Position numbers and translations under genes: made by a program. This document shows, piece after piece, positions 14,643 through 23,928 of a DNA stretch of 64,000 nucleotides. Position 1 is the first letter of the stretch, and each line of letters begins with the position of its first letter. Where the stretch lies: positions 62,001-126,000 of the forward strand of contig NZ_QDGA01000004.1 of the NCBI RefSeq assembly GCF_003347665.1, given 5' to 3'. The DNA is from Microvirga calopogonii (GTDB taxonomy: Bacteria > Pseudomonadota > Alphaproteobacteria > Rhizobiales > Beijerinckiaceae). A model generated the notes under the pieces. It was given only the letters and a program-made list of their open reading frames with translations, had not been told where the DNA came from and did not search any database.

Positions 14643-17364
14643 TGGCCATGTCCTCCCTATCGATAGTTCTAAGAGTGAAGTGGAAGGTTGTTCCCTCGCC
14701 GGGAACGGATTCCGCCCAGATCTTGCCGCCGTGAGATTCCACGATCGTCCGGCTGATCGAGAGACCGACCCCCATGCCACTCTGTTTCGTGGTGGTAAAC
14801 GGCTTAAACAGGTTCATCAAGATCTCCGGCGGTATACCTGACCCTGTATCCTGTACACTGATCTGAACGAGAGCTTCGGTCGCTAAGGTCTTGGCCCTGA
14901 TCCTCAGCTCGCGCTGGCTCACGTCCTGCATGGCCTCGATTGCATTGCGGATGAGATTGAGCAGAACCTGCTGGATCTGAACGCGGTTCACGAAAACCAA
15001 CGGGCTGTCCGAGGGAAGGTCGAACTCGACCTTCACTTCCTGCTCCTTGGCGCCGACTAACGCCAAGGCGCCGGCCTCCTCGACGAGCCTCTGCAGCCCT
15101 TCGATCTGGTGCTCACTGCCTCCACGAGCCACGAACTCGCGCAGCTGCCGGATGACCTCGCCGGCCCGCAGGGCCTCTTCGGCCGCTTCGTTCACCGCAT
15201 GCCGGACGAGCGTGATTTTATCACCTTCCATGCCGCTCAGGATCATTCCGCATCCCTTGAGATAGCTGGTGATCGCCGTCAGGGGCTGGTTGATTTCATG
15301 GGCCAGAGTCGATCCCATTTCTCCCAATGCCGTGAAGCGCGACATATAGGCAAGCTCGGATTGCAATTCCTGCATCCGTGTTTCGGTTCTCTGGCGCTCG
15401 GTCAGGTCGCGAATGAAGGCCGTGAAGAAACGTTCTCCGTCGGACTTCATTTCGCCGACTTGAACTTCCATGGGAAAGGTCGAGCCGTCCTTGCGCTGCG
15501 CAACGGCCACTCGACCGCTTCCGATGATCCGGCGCTCGCCTGTTTCACGATAACGGCGGATATAGCCGTCATGCTGCTCCCTGTAGGGGAGGGGCATCAG
15601 AAACTTGACGTTGGTCCCAATGACCTCATCGGGATGATAGCCGAACATCTGCACCGCAGTGGCGCTGAAGGAGCGGATAATGCCGCCCTCGTCCGCGACG
15701 ATCATGGCATCGGGAACGGTTTCGAGAATGGATCTGAGGTGAGCCTCCCTCGTGCGCAACCGCTCCTCGCTGGAGCGCAGGGCGTTCTCCGCGAGCTTGC
15801 GTTCCGTGATGTCCTGGATCGTCCCGATCTTGCGAATGGGCCGGCCGCTTTCGTCGACCATCGTGCGGCCGATCGCCGTCACCCAGCGCTCATCGCCGGT
15901 GTCCGCGCGAAACACCCGGAACGTGCCGCTATAGGTCAGGCTGGCTCCGGCCTCAGTGGCATAGAATGTTTCTTCCAAATCGTCGCGGTCATCGGGATGG
16001 ACGCATCCGAGGACGATCTCACGCGTGACATCGACGTTCGACCCGAGGCCGAGGATCTGGCGGGCTTCCGGTGTCCATTGGCGACGACCGGTGACAAGGT
16101 CCTGATCCCAGATGCCGAGGGCAGTGGTTTCAATGGCGAGCCGCAGGCGCTCCTCGCTGCTGCGAAGTTTCATTTCCGCCAGGCGCTGGTTGTGAATGTC
16201 AGTGACGGTGCCCACCCATTCCTGGACCGCGCCGTCTTCACTCAGGAGTGGTACGGCTCTTGTCAGCACCCAGCGGTATGCCCCGTCCAAGCGCCGAACA
16301 CGATACTCGAACATGCCGGGTTCCTGGGAACTGCGAACAGCCTGCCATTGCGCGAGCAGCTTCTCTCGATCACCGGGATGAACAGTATCCAAAAATCCGA
16401 AGCCCATATAGGCGTCCCGGGATTCGCCGCTGAACGCCTCCCAGCCCCAGACCTTGCTGATGGATCCATCGGTCGTGGCGCGCCAAACGATTGCAGCGCT
16501 CGCTTCGATCAGGGCGCGATACTGTTCTTCACTTTGACGGAGGCGTTCGGCGGCGGATTTCTGCTCGTGAATATCCGTGACCGTGCCGACCCATTCCTGC
16601 ACCGCGCCGCGGGCATCCCGGAGGGGAACGGCCCGCATGAGAACCCACCGATAGTCCCCACTGGGTTGGCGGACACGATACTCGCTTGTTCCGGGCTGTT
16701 CGGACGCGAGCGTCTTCAACCAAGACGACGTCGCACGTTCACGATCATCGGGGTGAACATGGTCCAGCCATGCAAAATCCTTGAGATCACTTGCGGAGTT
16801 GCCGTGCGAGGTTCCCCAGCCCAATATGCCGTCGATGATCGAGCCATTCGGCGACGCTCGCCAGACCATGGCGGCGCTCGCTTCGATCAAGGCCCGGTAT
16901 CGCTCCTCTTGCGTCTTGAGAGCAGCCTCCGCGGCCATGAAACGACTGATGTCTCGCGACGTCAGAACAAAGTTGCATATGGTCCCCGTTTCATCCTTGA
17001 CGGCGTCAATCGTGACCCGGCACAGGAGATGAACGCCTTGCTTCGTTCTGCATCGCGCCTGATCTGCATAATAGCCGAGGTTCTCGGCAACTCTCAGATC
17101 TTGCGCGGATTTGCTGTGGCTCGGACCATCCGATGGATAAAGAACTGAGAAATGGGAACCTAGAACCTCCTCGGAGTTCCAGCCGTAGATCTGCTCCGCG
17201 CCGCTACTCCATGATATAATGTGTCCATCAGGATCAAGCGTGATCAGCGCGAAATCGCGAACGGCGTTGAGAACGCGGCCGGCATCGACGATCCCCCGAG
17301 CATCCTGCCCGGATCGCGCAGCCAACCTCTTGTTTAACGCAGAAGTATGAGTCATTCCCCCCAA
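14608..17364 (-). CDS. fixL: Oxygen-sensing histidine kinase FixL with five PAS domains
   Basis: This 918-residue soluble kinase has five PAS modules (about 30-150, 155-280, 285-410, 415-540, 545-665). HisKA follows (H689 in [11 protein letters not shown]), then a HATPase ending near the C terminus. The fifth PAS is the haem-PAS of FixL, with [13 protein letters not shown] carrying the proximal histidine H598 and a downstream [17 protein letters not shown] holding the distal arginine. Oxygen on the haem should switch the kinase off. PAS2 and PAS3 both begin [10 protein letters not shown] and look like a recent duplication. Classic FixL has one or two PAS domains, so this one integrates extra signals. 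It is divergent from the flgB operon across 376 bases. Confidence 0.88.
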   Translation of the reverse strand: MGGMTHTSALNKRLAARSGQDARGIVDAGRVLNAVRDFALITLDPDGHIISWSSGAEQIYGWNSEEVLGSHFSVLYPSDGPSHSKSAQDLRVAENLGYYADQARCRTKQGVHLLCRVTIDAVKDETGTICNFVLTSRDISRFMAAEAALKTQEERYRALIEASAAMVWRASPNGSIIDGILGWGTSHGNSASDLKDFAWLDHVHPDDRERATSSWLKTLASEQPGTSEYRVRQPSGDYRWVLMRAVPLRDARGAVQEWVGTVTDIHEQKSAAERLRQSEEQYRALIEASAAIVWRATTDGSISKVWGWEAFSGESRDAYMGFGFLDTVHPGDREKLLAQWQAVRSSQEPGMFEYRVRRLDGAYRWVLTRAVPLLSEDGAVQEWVGTVTDIHNQRLAEMKLRSSEERLRLAIETTALGIWDQDLVTGRRQWTPEARQILGLGSNVDVTREIVLGCVHPDDRDDLEETFYATEAGASLTYSGTFRVFRADTGDERWVTAIGRTMVDESGRPIRKIGTIQDITERKLAENALRSSEERLRTREAHLRSILETVPDAMIVADEGGIIRSFSATAVQMFGYHPDEVIGTNVKFLMPLPYREQHDGYIRRYRETGERRIIGSGRVAVAQRKDGSTFPMEVQVGEMKSDGERFFTAFIRDLTERQRTETRMQELQSELAYMSRFTALGEMGSTLAHEINQPLTAITSYLKGCGMILSGMEGDKITLVRHAVNEAAEEALRAGEVIRQLREFVARGGSEHQIEGLQRLVEEAGALALVGAKEQEVKVEFDLPSDSPLVFVNRVQIQQVLLNLIRNAIEAMQDVSQRELRIRAKTLATEALVQISVQDTGSGIPPEILMNLFKPFTTTKQSGMGVGLSISRTIVESHGGKIWAESVPGEGTTFHFTLRTIDREDMASVEHADRVCGG

Positions 17365-17740
17365 CCCACGTGCTGCGTCGCAATCAGGATCTAAACTTAC
17401 TGGCGAAGAATCGCCTCGAGCAATACTATTGATATGCTCTGACGGCTATCAATGTCACCGTCGCGATTGCATCAGTCGGCCAAAATCGGCAATCGAAAAT
17501 TTCGACCGACACCGCTGCTATATTGTCGCGCCAAAAACCGCATCGAATAAATTTGAAACGTTGAATCGTTTCGTAGAAAGCGGTCCCGACCTGTAGCTCC
17601 TCCGGAGAGCACAAGCTCGGCTCCCCGTCGGGGAGGCTATCCACCTAAAGCGAGCTTTGTGCTGTGCACCGCCCACAGGTCAGCCTCGTGCAAGGTTGGC
17701 GGGTTAAACGCCTCTTTACCATATTCGCCTGGAGATTCCT
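17365..17740. other. Divergent promoter region between fixL and flgB
   Basis: These 376 bases contain no gene. They hold a small palindrome CTCCCC-GTC-GGGGAG at 17621-17635, the flagellar 14-mer at 17682-17695, and a CtrA-like TTAA-N7-TTTAC at 17704-17719, close to the flgB start. No full FixK/FNR box was found on the fixL side. Confidence 0.5.
17682..17695 (+). promoter_or_regulatory. Flagellar 14-mer box upstream of flgB
   Basis: AGCCTCGTGCAAGG matches the consensus ASCYTCRYRCAAGS at all 14 positions. It ends 45 bases before the flgB GTG. The outer parts AGCCT and AAGGTT are near-inverted around a five-base centre. It heads the ten-gene flgB-fliP unit. Confidence 0.6.
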
Positions 17741-18130
17741 GTGACGGCACCTGTCTATCTGTTCGATTTGGCATCGCGACAGGCTCAATGGCTCGCCGCC
17801 CGCCAAACCACGATTTCCGGAAATGTCGCCAACGCCAACACCCCGGGCTATCGGGCCAGGGATGTAGAGCCATTCGCGGACGTTCTGGACAAAACCAAGC
17901 TGACCATGGCTGCGACAAACGCCAGCCATATCGGGTTCACTCCGTCCAAGGCTGAAGCGAGCAAGGTCAAGAAGGCGGATAGCTGGGACACGGTCTATTC
18001 CAAGAACTCCGTCAGCCTCGAGCAGGAACTCATCAAGGCTGGCGAGGTCAACCGGCAGCATTCGTTGAACACGAGCATCGTCAAGTCATTCCATCGGATG
18101 CTGATGTCAAGCGTGAGGACTTCGTCATGA
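17741..18130 (+). CDS. flgB: Flagellar basal-body proximal rod protein FlgB
   Basis: This 129-residue protein begins at a GTG with TGGAG nine bases upstream. It is a small axial rod protein, secreted through the flagellar export gate without a cleaved signal. The N-terminal rod signature is present: a helix ending [24 protein letters not shown], read here as the ANANTPGY core. The C-terminal helix carries [15 protein letters not shown]. Its stop overlaps flgC (ATGA), and it is the first gene of the flgB-flgC-fliE-flgG-flgA-flgI-motE-flgH-fliL-fliP unit, headed by a flagellar 14-mer. Confidence 0.93.
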   Translation: MTAPVYLFDLASRQAQWLAARQTTISGNVANANTPGYRARDVEPFADVLDKTKLTMAATNASHIGFTPSKAEASKVKKADSWDTVYSKNSVSLEQELIKAGEVNRQHSLNTSIVKSFHRMLMSSVRTSS

Positions 18131-18543
18131 TCGACCCGTTGGTTGCATCCAGCAAATTATCGAGTTCCGGCCTTGAGGCTCAATCGGCTCGTCTCCGGGT
18201 CATTTCGGAGAATGTTGCGAACGCCCAGTCGACAGGGCGCACGCCGGGTTCCGATCCCTACACGCGCAAGACGATCACCTTCAAATCCGAGCTCGACCGC
18301 ACGCTCGGTGCAGCCTCGGTCGCCGTCAAGGATATCGGGCAAGACGATTCCGCTTTTCCGGTCGAGTACGATCCCGGCAATCCGGCTGCGGACGAAAACG
18401 GCATGGTCAAGAAGCCGAACGTGAACATGCTGATCGAAATGGCGGACATGCGCGAAGCCAACCGATCCTACCAGGCCAACCTGCAGATGATGAAGCAGGC
18501 CAGAGCCATGATTACTGCAACAATCGATCTCATGAGAGGCTGA
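18127..18543 (+). CDS. flgC: Flagellar basal-body rod protein FlgC
   Basis: This 138-residue protein has the rod-protein N terminus with [13 protein letters not shown], a slightly altered ANxxT motif. Its C-terminal helix is [19 protein letters not shown], of which [11 protein letters not shown] is diagnostic of FlgC. It forms part of the proximal rod between MS ring and FlgG. The ATG overlaps the flgB stop and only one base separates its stop from fliE, so translation is probably coupled along the set. Confidence 0.95.
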   Translation: MIDPLVASSKLSSSGLEAQSARLRVISENVANAQSTGRTPGSDPYTRKTITFKSELDRTLGAASVAVKDIGQDDSAFPVEYDPGNPAADENGMVKKPNVNMLIEMADMREANRSYQANLQMMKQARAMITATIDLMRG

Positions 18544-18544
18544 T

Positions 18545-18874
18545 ATGGTCAGCGCAGTTTCCTCGATCTCGTCAATGATCGATCGCCCATCGGCGGTCGC
18601 AGCCATTCCCACCTTCGGTGGAACGCCAGCCGCAGGAGCCGTCTCCGGGGCATCTCAGGTGAGCTTCGGCGACATGATGAGCCAAGTCGCCAACTCGGCC
18701 ATCGATACCATGAAGGCTGGCGAAGCAGCGTCGATTGCAGGCATCCAAGGAAAAGCCTCGGTGCAGCAGGTCGTCGAGGCGGTGATGTCGGCGGAGCAGA
18801 CGCTTCAGACAGCCATTGCGATCCGCGACAAGGTCGTCGCGGCGTATCAAGAAATCGCCAGGATGACGATTTAA
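18545..18874 (+). CDS. fliE: Flagellar hook-basal body complex protein FliE
   Basis: This 109-residue protein joins the MS ring to the proximal rod and is among the first substrates of the export gate. FliE features are the helix around [19 protein letters not shown] and the C-terminal block [18 protein letters not shown] followed by [11 protein letters not shown]. It starts one base after the flgC stop and is followed by flgG after ten bases carrying GGGG. Confidence 0.93.
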   Translation: MVSAVSSISSMIDRPSAVAAIPTFGGTPAAGAVSGASQVSFGDMMSQVANSAIDTMKAGEAASIAGIQGKASVQQVVEAVMSAEQTLQTAIAIRDKVVAAYQEIARMTI

Positions 18875-18884
18875 GGGGATTGAA

Positions 18885-19673
18885 ATGAGAGCGCTCGCGA
18901 TCGCTGCCACCGGCATGAATGCACAGCAGCTGAATGTCGAAGTCATTGCAAACAACATCTCGAACGTGAACACCACCGCCTTCAAGGGCGCGCGGGCCGA
19001 GTTCACGGATCTGCTCTACCAAGCCGAGCGGTCTCAGGCCATTCCCAATCAGGCTGGATCGAGCCCGGTCCCGGAAGGTGCCATGCTGGGGCTCGGCGTC
19101 CGCACGGCGGCGATCCGAAATCTGCATCGTCAGGGATCGCTGACGAATACGTCGAACCAGTTCGACCTTGCTTTGAACGGCCGTGGCTGGTTCCAGGTCA
19201 ATGCTCCCAGCGGCGAGATCGTCTACACCCGTGCAGGATCGTTCAACAAGGATGGCAACGGGCAACTCGTCACCCTCGACGGGTACACCCTTAACCCGCC
19301 GATCATCGTCCCGGCGAACACCCTCGACGTGACCATCAATGAATCCGGTGAGGTGTTCGCAAAGATCGACGGGCAGGCCCAGCCTCAGAACCTCGGTCAG
19401 CTGACGCTCGCGAACTTCGCCAACGATGCGGGTCTCGAGCCGATCGGCAGCAACTACTACCGCGAGACCCTCGCTTCCGGCGCGCCGGTCGTGGGCATGC
19501 CGTCGGATCCAGGGTTCGGGAAGATCCATCAGGGTTATCTCGAGGCTTCCAACGTCGATCCGATCAAGGAGATTACGAACCTGATCTCCGCGCAGCGCGC
19601 CTTCGAGATGAACTCGAAGGTCATTCAGGCTGCCGACGACATGGCCGGAACGGTCTCGAAGGGCATCCGCTAA
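18885..19673 (+). CDS. flgG: Flagellar distal rod protein FlgG
   Basis: At 262 residues this has the usual FlgG length. The N terminus [15 protein letters not shown], the motif [18 protein letters not shown] and the C-terminal block [20 protein letters not shown] are diagnostic of FlgG. The central GRGWFQV segment is the shared rod/hook FlgE-F-G core. It builds the distal rod that passes through the P and L rings. The following flgA and flgI encode the P-ring chaperone and the P ring. Confidence 0.97.
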   Translation: MRALAIAATGMNAQQLNVEVIANNISNVNTTAFKGARAEFTDLLYQAERSQAIPNQAGSSPVPEGAMLGLGVRTAAIRNLHRQGSLTNTSNQFDLALNGRGWFQVNAPSGEIVYTRAGSFNKDGNGQLVTLDGYTLNPPIIVPANTLDVTINESGEVFAKIDGQAQPQNLGQLTLANFANDAGLEPIGSNYYRETLASGAPVVGMPSDPGFGKIHQGYLEASNVDPIKEITNLISAQRAFEMNSKVIQAADDMAGTVSKGIR

Positions 19674-19697
19674 GAGCGAAAGCCGGGTGAAAGATTC

Positions 19698-20159
19698 ATG
19701 AAGCATCTCTTCCATATTGCTCTTGCGGCGAGCGTCGCGGCGCTGGCGGTCTCCCAGGCAGCCGTGGCTGAAGAGCGAATTCTCCCGGTTCCCTCGGTTA
19801 CCATTTATCCTGGCGACACGATCAACGAGTCGATGCTCAAGGACCGGGCATTCCCGGAGAACTACCGCTATCGGACGGCCGTCATCGAGTCTCCGCGGGT
19901 TCTAGCCGGCAAGATGGCCCGTCGGACTCTTCTGCCCGGCGAGCCGATTCCGATGAATGCCGTCGATGACCCGAAGCTCGTGACGCGCGGCACGCAAACC
20001 CAGATCGTGTTCGAGGAAGGTGGGCTGTCGATCATGGGGATCGGTATCCCGCTTCAGTCCGGGACGTTGGGCGAAACCATTCAGGTCAAGAATGTCGACA
20101 GCGGTCGAATCATCACTGGCCGCGTTCAGCCCGACGGACGGGTTCGGATCGGATTCTGA
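19698..20159 (+). CDS. flgA: P-ring assembly chaperone FlgA
   Basis: This 153-residue protein has a clear signal peptide of about 26 residues ending AAVAEE. The rest matches the SAF-containing C-terminal part of FlgA: RVLAGKMARRTLLPGEPIP, GLSIMGIGIPLQ, and VKNVDSGRIITGRV. It is shorter than enteric FlgA (about 220), lacking the N-terminal extra domain, as is usual in alphaproteobacteria. It acts in the periplasm to help FlgI form the P ring. Its stop overlaps the flgI start. Confidence 0.92.
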   Translation: MKHLFHIALAASVAALAVSQAAVAEERILPVPSVTIYPGDTINESMLKDRAFPENYRYRTAVIESPRVLAGKMARRTLLPGEPIPMNAVDDPKLVTRGTQTQIVFEEGGLSIMGIGIPLQSGTLGETIQVKNVDSGRIITGRVQPDGRVRIGF

Positions 20160-21259
20160 TGATGCTCCGTGCGATCCTTATCCTTTTCACCGTTCTTGTC
20201 TCGTTTCAGTGCCAGGCTGCGACGCGCATCAAGGACGTCGCCTCCGTTCAAGGGGTGCGCGACAACCAGCTCATCGGGTACGGCCTTGTCATGGGCCTTC
20301 AGGGAACGGGTGATACGCTTCGCAACTCGCAATTCACCGAGCAGTCCCTTCAGTCGATGCTGGATCGGATGGGCGTCAACGTTCGCGACATTAACTTGCG
20401 GACGCGCAATGTCGCGGCCGTCATCGTCACGGCGGATCTGCCTCCCTTCGTGGGATCGGGCTCCCGCATCGACGTGACGGTCACGTCCATGGGCGATGCC
20501 ACCTCCCTGAAGGGCGGCACTCTGATGCTGACGGCCCTGCAAGGCGGCGATGGACAGGTTTATGCCGTCGCGCAAGGCGCCATCGCCGTTTCCGGCTTCT
20601 CCGCCCAGGGGCAGGCCGAGACGCTGACCTCGGGCGTTGCGACCGCGGGACGAATCCCAAATGGTGCCCTGATCGAGCGGGAAGTTCAGGGCGGGTTCAA
20701 TGCCATGGGGCCACTGGCCTTCGAACTCAAGAATCCCGATTACAAGACAGCGACGCTCATCACGGACGCGATCAACCTTTATGCCCAGGAGCGCTACGGC
20801 GTTCGGGTCGCATCTCCACGCGACTTCCGCACGGTCCTTCTGCAGAAGCCGAAGAACGTGGCGGCGACGCGTTTCATCGCCGAGTTGGGCGACCTTGAGA
20901 TCCGGCCGGATACGCCGGCCCGGATCGTCGTGGATCAGCGGACGGGCACGGTCGTGATCGGAAAGAACGTCCAGATCTCCACGGTGGCGATCACTCATGG
21001 CGCCTTGACGATTCGAGTGACGGAAACGCCTGAAGTGTCCCAGCCCGATCCTTTCTCCATGGGCCAGACCGTTGTCGTGCCCCGCACCCAGATTACGGCT
21101 GCCGAGGAGAGGGTGCCGCTTGCGATCGTTCGAGGATCGGACCTCCAAACCCTCGTCAAGGGACTCAACCAGATGGGCCTCAAGCCGTCCGATGTCATCG
21201 CCATTCTCCAAGCCGTGAAAACGGCCGGAGCCCTTCAAGCGGAACTGGTGATCCAATGA
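20159..21259 (+). CDS. flgI: Flagellar P-ring protein FlgI
   Basis: This 366-residue periplasmic protein forms the P ring around the rod. It has an N-terminal signal sequence ending near FQCQAATR. It then shows the FlgI core: IKDVASVQGVRDNQLIGYGLVMGLQGTGD, read here as its two halves DVASVQGVR and YGLVMGLQGTGD, then VVVTADLPPF-like and KPKNVAATRFIAELG. Two Met codons lie in tandem at 20159 and 20162, the first overlapping the flgA stop. motE follows with a four-base overlap. Confidence 0.96.
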   Translation: MMLRAILILFTVLVSFQCQAATRIKDVASVQGVRDNQLIGYGLVMGLQGTGDTLRNSQFTEQSLQSMLDRMGVNVRDINLRTRNVAAVIVTADLPPFVGSGSRIDVTVTSMGDATSLKGGTLMLTALQGGDGQVYAVAQGAIAVSGFSAQGQAETLTSGVATAGRIPNGALIEREVQGGFNAMGPLAFELKNPDYKTATLITDAINLYAQERYGVRVASPRDFRTVLLQKPKNVAATRFIAELGDLEIRPDTPARIVVDQRTGTVVIGKNVQISTVAITHGALTIRVTETPEVSQPDPFSMGQTVVVPRTQITAAEERVPLAIVRGSDLQTLVKGLNQMGLKPSDVIAILQAVKTAGALQAELVIQ

Positions 21260-21771
21260 CCGAATCCACGATCATCAAATCTCTCAGGCAGATGGCCCTC
21301 GCTGCCGGCTTGATCATCGCGACAGCCGCACATCATGCTGCCGTGGCGCAGGAAGCGAAGACGGACGCCAAGAACAACCAGTACTGTGCCAACATTGCGG
21401 ATGCGGCCTCCGACGCACGGTTCGCGCTCCAGAAGCAGGCTCTCGCCGACATGGAGAAGGAGATCGAGGGCCGAATCAAGGTACTCGAAGCCAAGCGCGC
21501 CGAATATGAGGAGTGGCTGCGCCGCCGGAACGAAGTCCTGACGAAGGCCGACGAGACCATCGTCATGATCTATTCGCGGATGCGCCCGGATGCGGCGGCC
21601 TTGCAGCTCACCAACATGGATGAAGAGATTGCGGCGGCTGTCATCGCGAGGCTCAATCCCCGCGTAGCCAGTGCCGTGCTGAACGAAATGGAACCGGCCC
21701 GCGCCGCGCAGCTGGCAAATGTCATCACCGATGCCCCCAAGCGGGACAAGAACACCGTGAGGCAGAATTGA
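21256..21771 (+). CDS. motE: Motility protein MotE (periplasmic chaperone for MotC)
   Basis: This 171-residue protein has a signal peptide of about 31 residues ending AAVAQE. A long coiled coil follows (about 55-105, rich in Glu, Lys and Arg). The C-terminal domain MNMDEEIAAAVIARLNPRVASAVLNEM resembles the MgtE N-domain; the diagnostic piece is IARLNPRVASAVLNEM. It matches MotE, which in Sinorhizobium stabilises and folds the periplasmic protein MotC. motC is at 27.4 kb, so the pair lie in different operons. It overlaps flgI (ATGA) and flgH (TTGA). Confidence 0.85.
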   Translation: MTESTIIKSLRQMALAAGLIIATAAHHAAVAQEAKTDAKNNQYCANIADAASDARFALQKQALADMEKEIEGRIKVLEAKRAEYEEWLRRRNEVLTKADETIVMIYSRMRPDAAALQLTNMDEEIAAAVIARLNPRVASAVLNEMEPARAAQLANVITDAPKRDKNTVRQN

Positions 21772-22466
21772 AACATCTTACTCTTATCGCCGGCTTGTGC
21801 TTCCTCGGCGCGTGCGCGACGCGGCCGGAGGAAATCGGACGCGAACCGGGAATGACGCCGGTCGGGTCGGGGGTGGTCGTCGACCGCGAGCCACTTCCCC
21901 ATCTCTTCAAGGCCAACGGGCCGACGGCGGCGAATTCCACCTGGAGCAACGCCAGCGCCGACCTGTTCACGAGTCCGCGCGCCAGACAGGTCGGAGATAT
22001 CGTCACCGTCAACATCCAGATCGACGACAAGGCCCAATTCGACAACGCGAGCGACCGCTCGAGAAAGTCCGCGATCAATGCGGGCCTGGATTATGCGTTC
22101 CATTTCAAGGGGTGGAATGCGGACGGGACCGGCGATTTCGGCGTCAATTCTTCATCGTCTTCGACGGGGCAGGGGACCATCGACCGGTCGGAGAAGCTGC
22201 GCCTGTCCGTAGCCGCCGTCGTCAACGAGGTTCTGCCGAACGGAAACGTCGTCATCAGCGGATCGCAGGAGGTGCGCGTGAACTACGAACTCCGCATCCT
22301 GAACATCGCCGGGATCGTTCGGCCGAGGGACATCTCGCCGAAGAACACGATCAGCTACGACAAGATTGCCGAAGCCAGGGTTTCCTACGGTGGCCGCGGA
22401 CGTCTGATGGAGGTCCAGCAGCCTGCCTACGGACAACAGATCTACGACGTGGTGGCGCCTTTCTAG
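21768..22466 (+). CDS. flgH: Flagellar L-ring lipoprotein FlgH
   Basis: This 232-residue outer-membrane lipoprotein forms the L ring. The start is a TTG that overlaps the motE stop (TTGA). It is supported because the next residues form a textbook lipoprotein signal, KHLTLIAGLCFLGAC, with lipobox LGAC. FlgH signatures follow: SLF-type LFTSPRARQVGDIVTVNI, the serine-rich GVNSSSSSTGQG, and VLPNGNVVISGSQEVRVN with RDISPKNTISYDKIAEARV. These correspond to the GNL.i.G and R..Di...N motifs of the family. Confidence 0.96.
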   Translation: MKHLTLIAGLCFLGACATRPEEIGREPGMTPVGSGVVVDREPLPHLFKANGPTAANSTWSNASADLFTSPRARQVGDIVTVNIQIDDKAQFDNASDRSRKSAINAGLDYAFHFKGWNADGTGDFGVNSSSSSTGQGTIDRSEKLRLSVAAVVNEVLPNGNVVISGSQEVRVNYELRILNIAGIVRPRDISPKNTISYDKIAEARVSYGGRGRLMEVQQPAYGQQIYDVVAPF

Positions 22467-22490
22467 GCAGAATATCGAGACGAGAGAAGA

Positions 22491-23000
22491 ATGGCCAAGG
22501 CCCTAGAACTTCCTGCGCCCGCCGGCAGCGCACCGAGCAAGGAGGGATCGCTCCGATGGCTCCTGACGCTCGGTCTGCTCACCCTCCTGTCCGCTGCCGT
22601 CGGGGGTGGATTCGGCTTGGTCATGGTCTCGGGGATCGAGCGTCAGGTCGAAGAAAAGTATAAGGCCTTGCCGCAGAAGCCCGAGGTCGTCAGTCCCTAC
22701 AAGGGCAACATCGCAGTCAAGAAGCTCGCCGCCGTCGTAACCAATCTGGCAGGCTCGGAGAGCGACTGGGTCCGGTTGGAGGCATCCATCGTTTACAAGC
22801 CAGGTGAGGAACAGCACCCGGACGTGTTGGCATCCGAGACGAGACAGGACATCCTGTCCTATATGCGCACCGTGTCGCTGGCGCAGATCCAGGGACCGAG
22901 CGGGCTCCTCCATTTGCGTGAGGATCTCAACGAGCGTGCAAGGTTGCGCTCGAAGGGGGTGATTCAGGAGCTGGTGCTTGAAACCCTGGTCGTACAATAG
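22491..23000 (+). CDS. fliL: Flagellar basal body-associated protein FliL
   Basis: This 169-residue protein has a short cytoplasmic tail, one transmembrane helix (about 22-45, WLLTLGLLTLLSAAVGGGFG) and a periplasmic domain. The periplasmic domain ends in the family-typical LREDLNERARLRSKGVIQELVLETLVVQ, of which ERARLRSKGVIQELVL is diagnostic. FliL surrounds or supports the MotA/MotB stator and aids torque. A second FliL-like protein is encoded at 48.6 kb. fliP follows after 72 bases. Confidence 0.92.
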   Translation: MAKALELPAPAGSAPSKEGSLRWLLTLGLLTLLSAAVGGGFGLVMVSGIERQVEEKYKALPQKPEVVSPYKGNIAVKKLAAVVTNLAGSESDWVRLEASIVYKPGEEQHPDVLASETRQDILSYMRTVSLAQIQGPSGLLHLREDLNERARLRSKGVIQELVLETLVVQ

Positions 23001-23072
23001 GACCAAGCCTTTACCGCATTCGCGGGACCTTTTCGCGGATGCCTTTCCATTTTCTTGAAAGACATAGTGACA

Positions 23073-23810
23073 ATGCCCCTTCGTTTCATATTCACCGGTG
23101 CATTCCTCCTGGCGGCAACGAGTGCCCAGGCGCAGATCGCCGGCCTCGAATCGCTCATCCCCGCCGGTGACGGCGCCGTCAGCGGACGGATCATTCAGCT
23201 CGTCGTTCTTCTGACCGTTCTGTCCTTGGCGCCCGGTTTGCTGATCATGGTGACCAGCTTCACCCGTTTCGTCGTCGCCTTCTCGTTCCTGCGCTCGGGG
23301 CTGGGGCTCCAGAGCACTCCCGCCAATCTCTTCCTGATCAGCCTGTCTCTCTTCATGACCTTCTTCGTCATGGGGCCGACCTTCGATCGGGCCTGGAACG
23401 ATGGGGTCAGGCCGTTGACGGAAAACCAGATTTCCGAGGCAGAGGCGTTTACCAGAACGACGGAGCCCTTCCGCGAGTTCATGATGACCCACGTGCGGCC
23501 CAAGGATCTCCAGATGTTCAGCGATCTGGCCGCGGTCAACTATCCGCGGCCGAGCGAGGGCGAGAAGATCGACCTCCGGATCCTGATCCCGGCCTTCATG
23601 ATCTCCGAGCTGCGCCGAGGATTCGAGATCGGCTTCCTGATCGCCTTGCCCTTCCTGGTCATCGACATGATCGTGGCAACCCTCGTGATGTCCATGGGCA
23701 TGATGATGATGCCCCCGACCGTTTTGGCCCTGCCGTTCAAGATCCTGTTTTTCGTCCTGATCGACGGCTGGAACATCCTCGTAAGCGGCCTGGTGCGGTC
23801 ATATTTCTGA
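23073..23810 (+). CDS. fliP: Flagellar export gate protein FliP
   Basis: At 245 residues this is the normal FliP length. The start at the ATG (23073) gives a classical cleavable signal peptide, PLRFIFTGAFLLAATSAQAQ, which FliP needs. A TTG at 23055 and a GTG at 23067 in the same frame are less likely. Core signatures are LVMVTSFTRF-like LLIMVTSFTRFVVAFSFLR, the PPNxxL-equivalent STPANLFLISLSLFMTFF, and MGMMMMPPTVLALPFKI. It forms the inner pore of the export gate with FliQ and FliR, encoded at 44.0 and 46.5 kb. Last gene of the flgB unit. Confidence 0.97.
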   Translation: MPLRFIFTGAFLLAATSAQAQIAGLESLIPAGDGAVSGRIIQLVVLLTVLSLAPGLLIMVTSFTRFVVAFSFLRSGLGLQSTPANLFLISLSLFMTFFVMGPTFDRAWNDGVRPLTENQISEAEAFTRTTEPFREFMMTHVRPKDLQMFSDLAAVNYPRPSEGEKIDLRILIPAFMISELRRGFEIGFLIALPFLVIDMIVATLVMSMGMMMMPPTVLALPFKILFFVLIDGWNILVSGLVRSYF

Positions 23811-23863
23811 CCGGTCGTATTTCCTGCAACGGACGAAAACGGACTCCCGGCGGAGGCGCAGCA

Positions 23864-23877
23864 ACCTTCGCACAAGG
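23864..23877 (+). promoter_or_regulatory. Flagellar 14-mer box upstream of fliF
   Basis: ACCTTCGCACAAGG matches ASCYTCRYRCAAGS fully and sits in a perfect palindrome CAACCTT-N5-AAGGTTG at 23862-23880. It ends 51 bases before the fliF ATG. A TTGACG, identical in five of six bases to a sigma-70 -35 element, overlaps its right end at 23878-23883. Confidence 0.62.
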
Positions 23878-23928
23878 TTGACGACGCACAAGTGATCTCG
23901 ACACCTCTTACCAGTACCGAGATTCTCT

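Noticed and set aside
15109-17148. A 679-codon open frame on the plus strand
   Set aside because: It lies wholly antisense to fixL, whose PAS and kinase motifs are clear. Its translation has no family signature and reflects GC-rich mirror coding.
17400-17470. Possible FixK/FNR box (TTGAT with a distant ATCAA) in the fixL-flgB gap
   Set aside because: The half-sites are 14 bases apart instead of four, so it does not fit the consensus.
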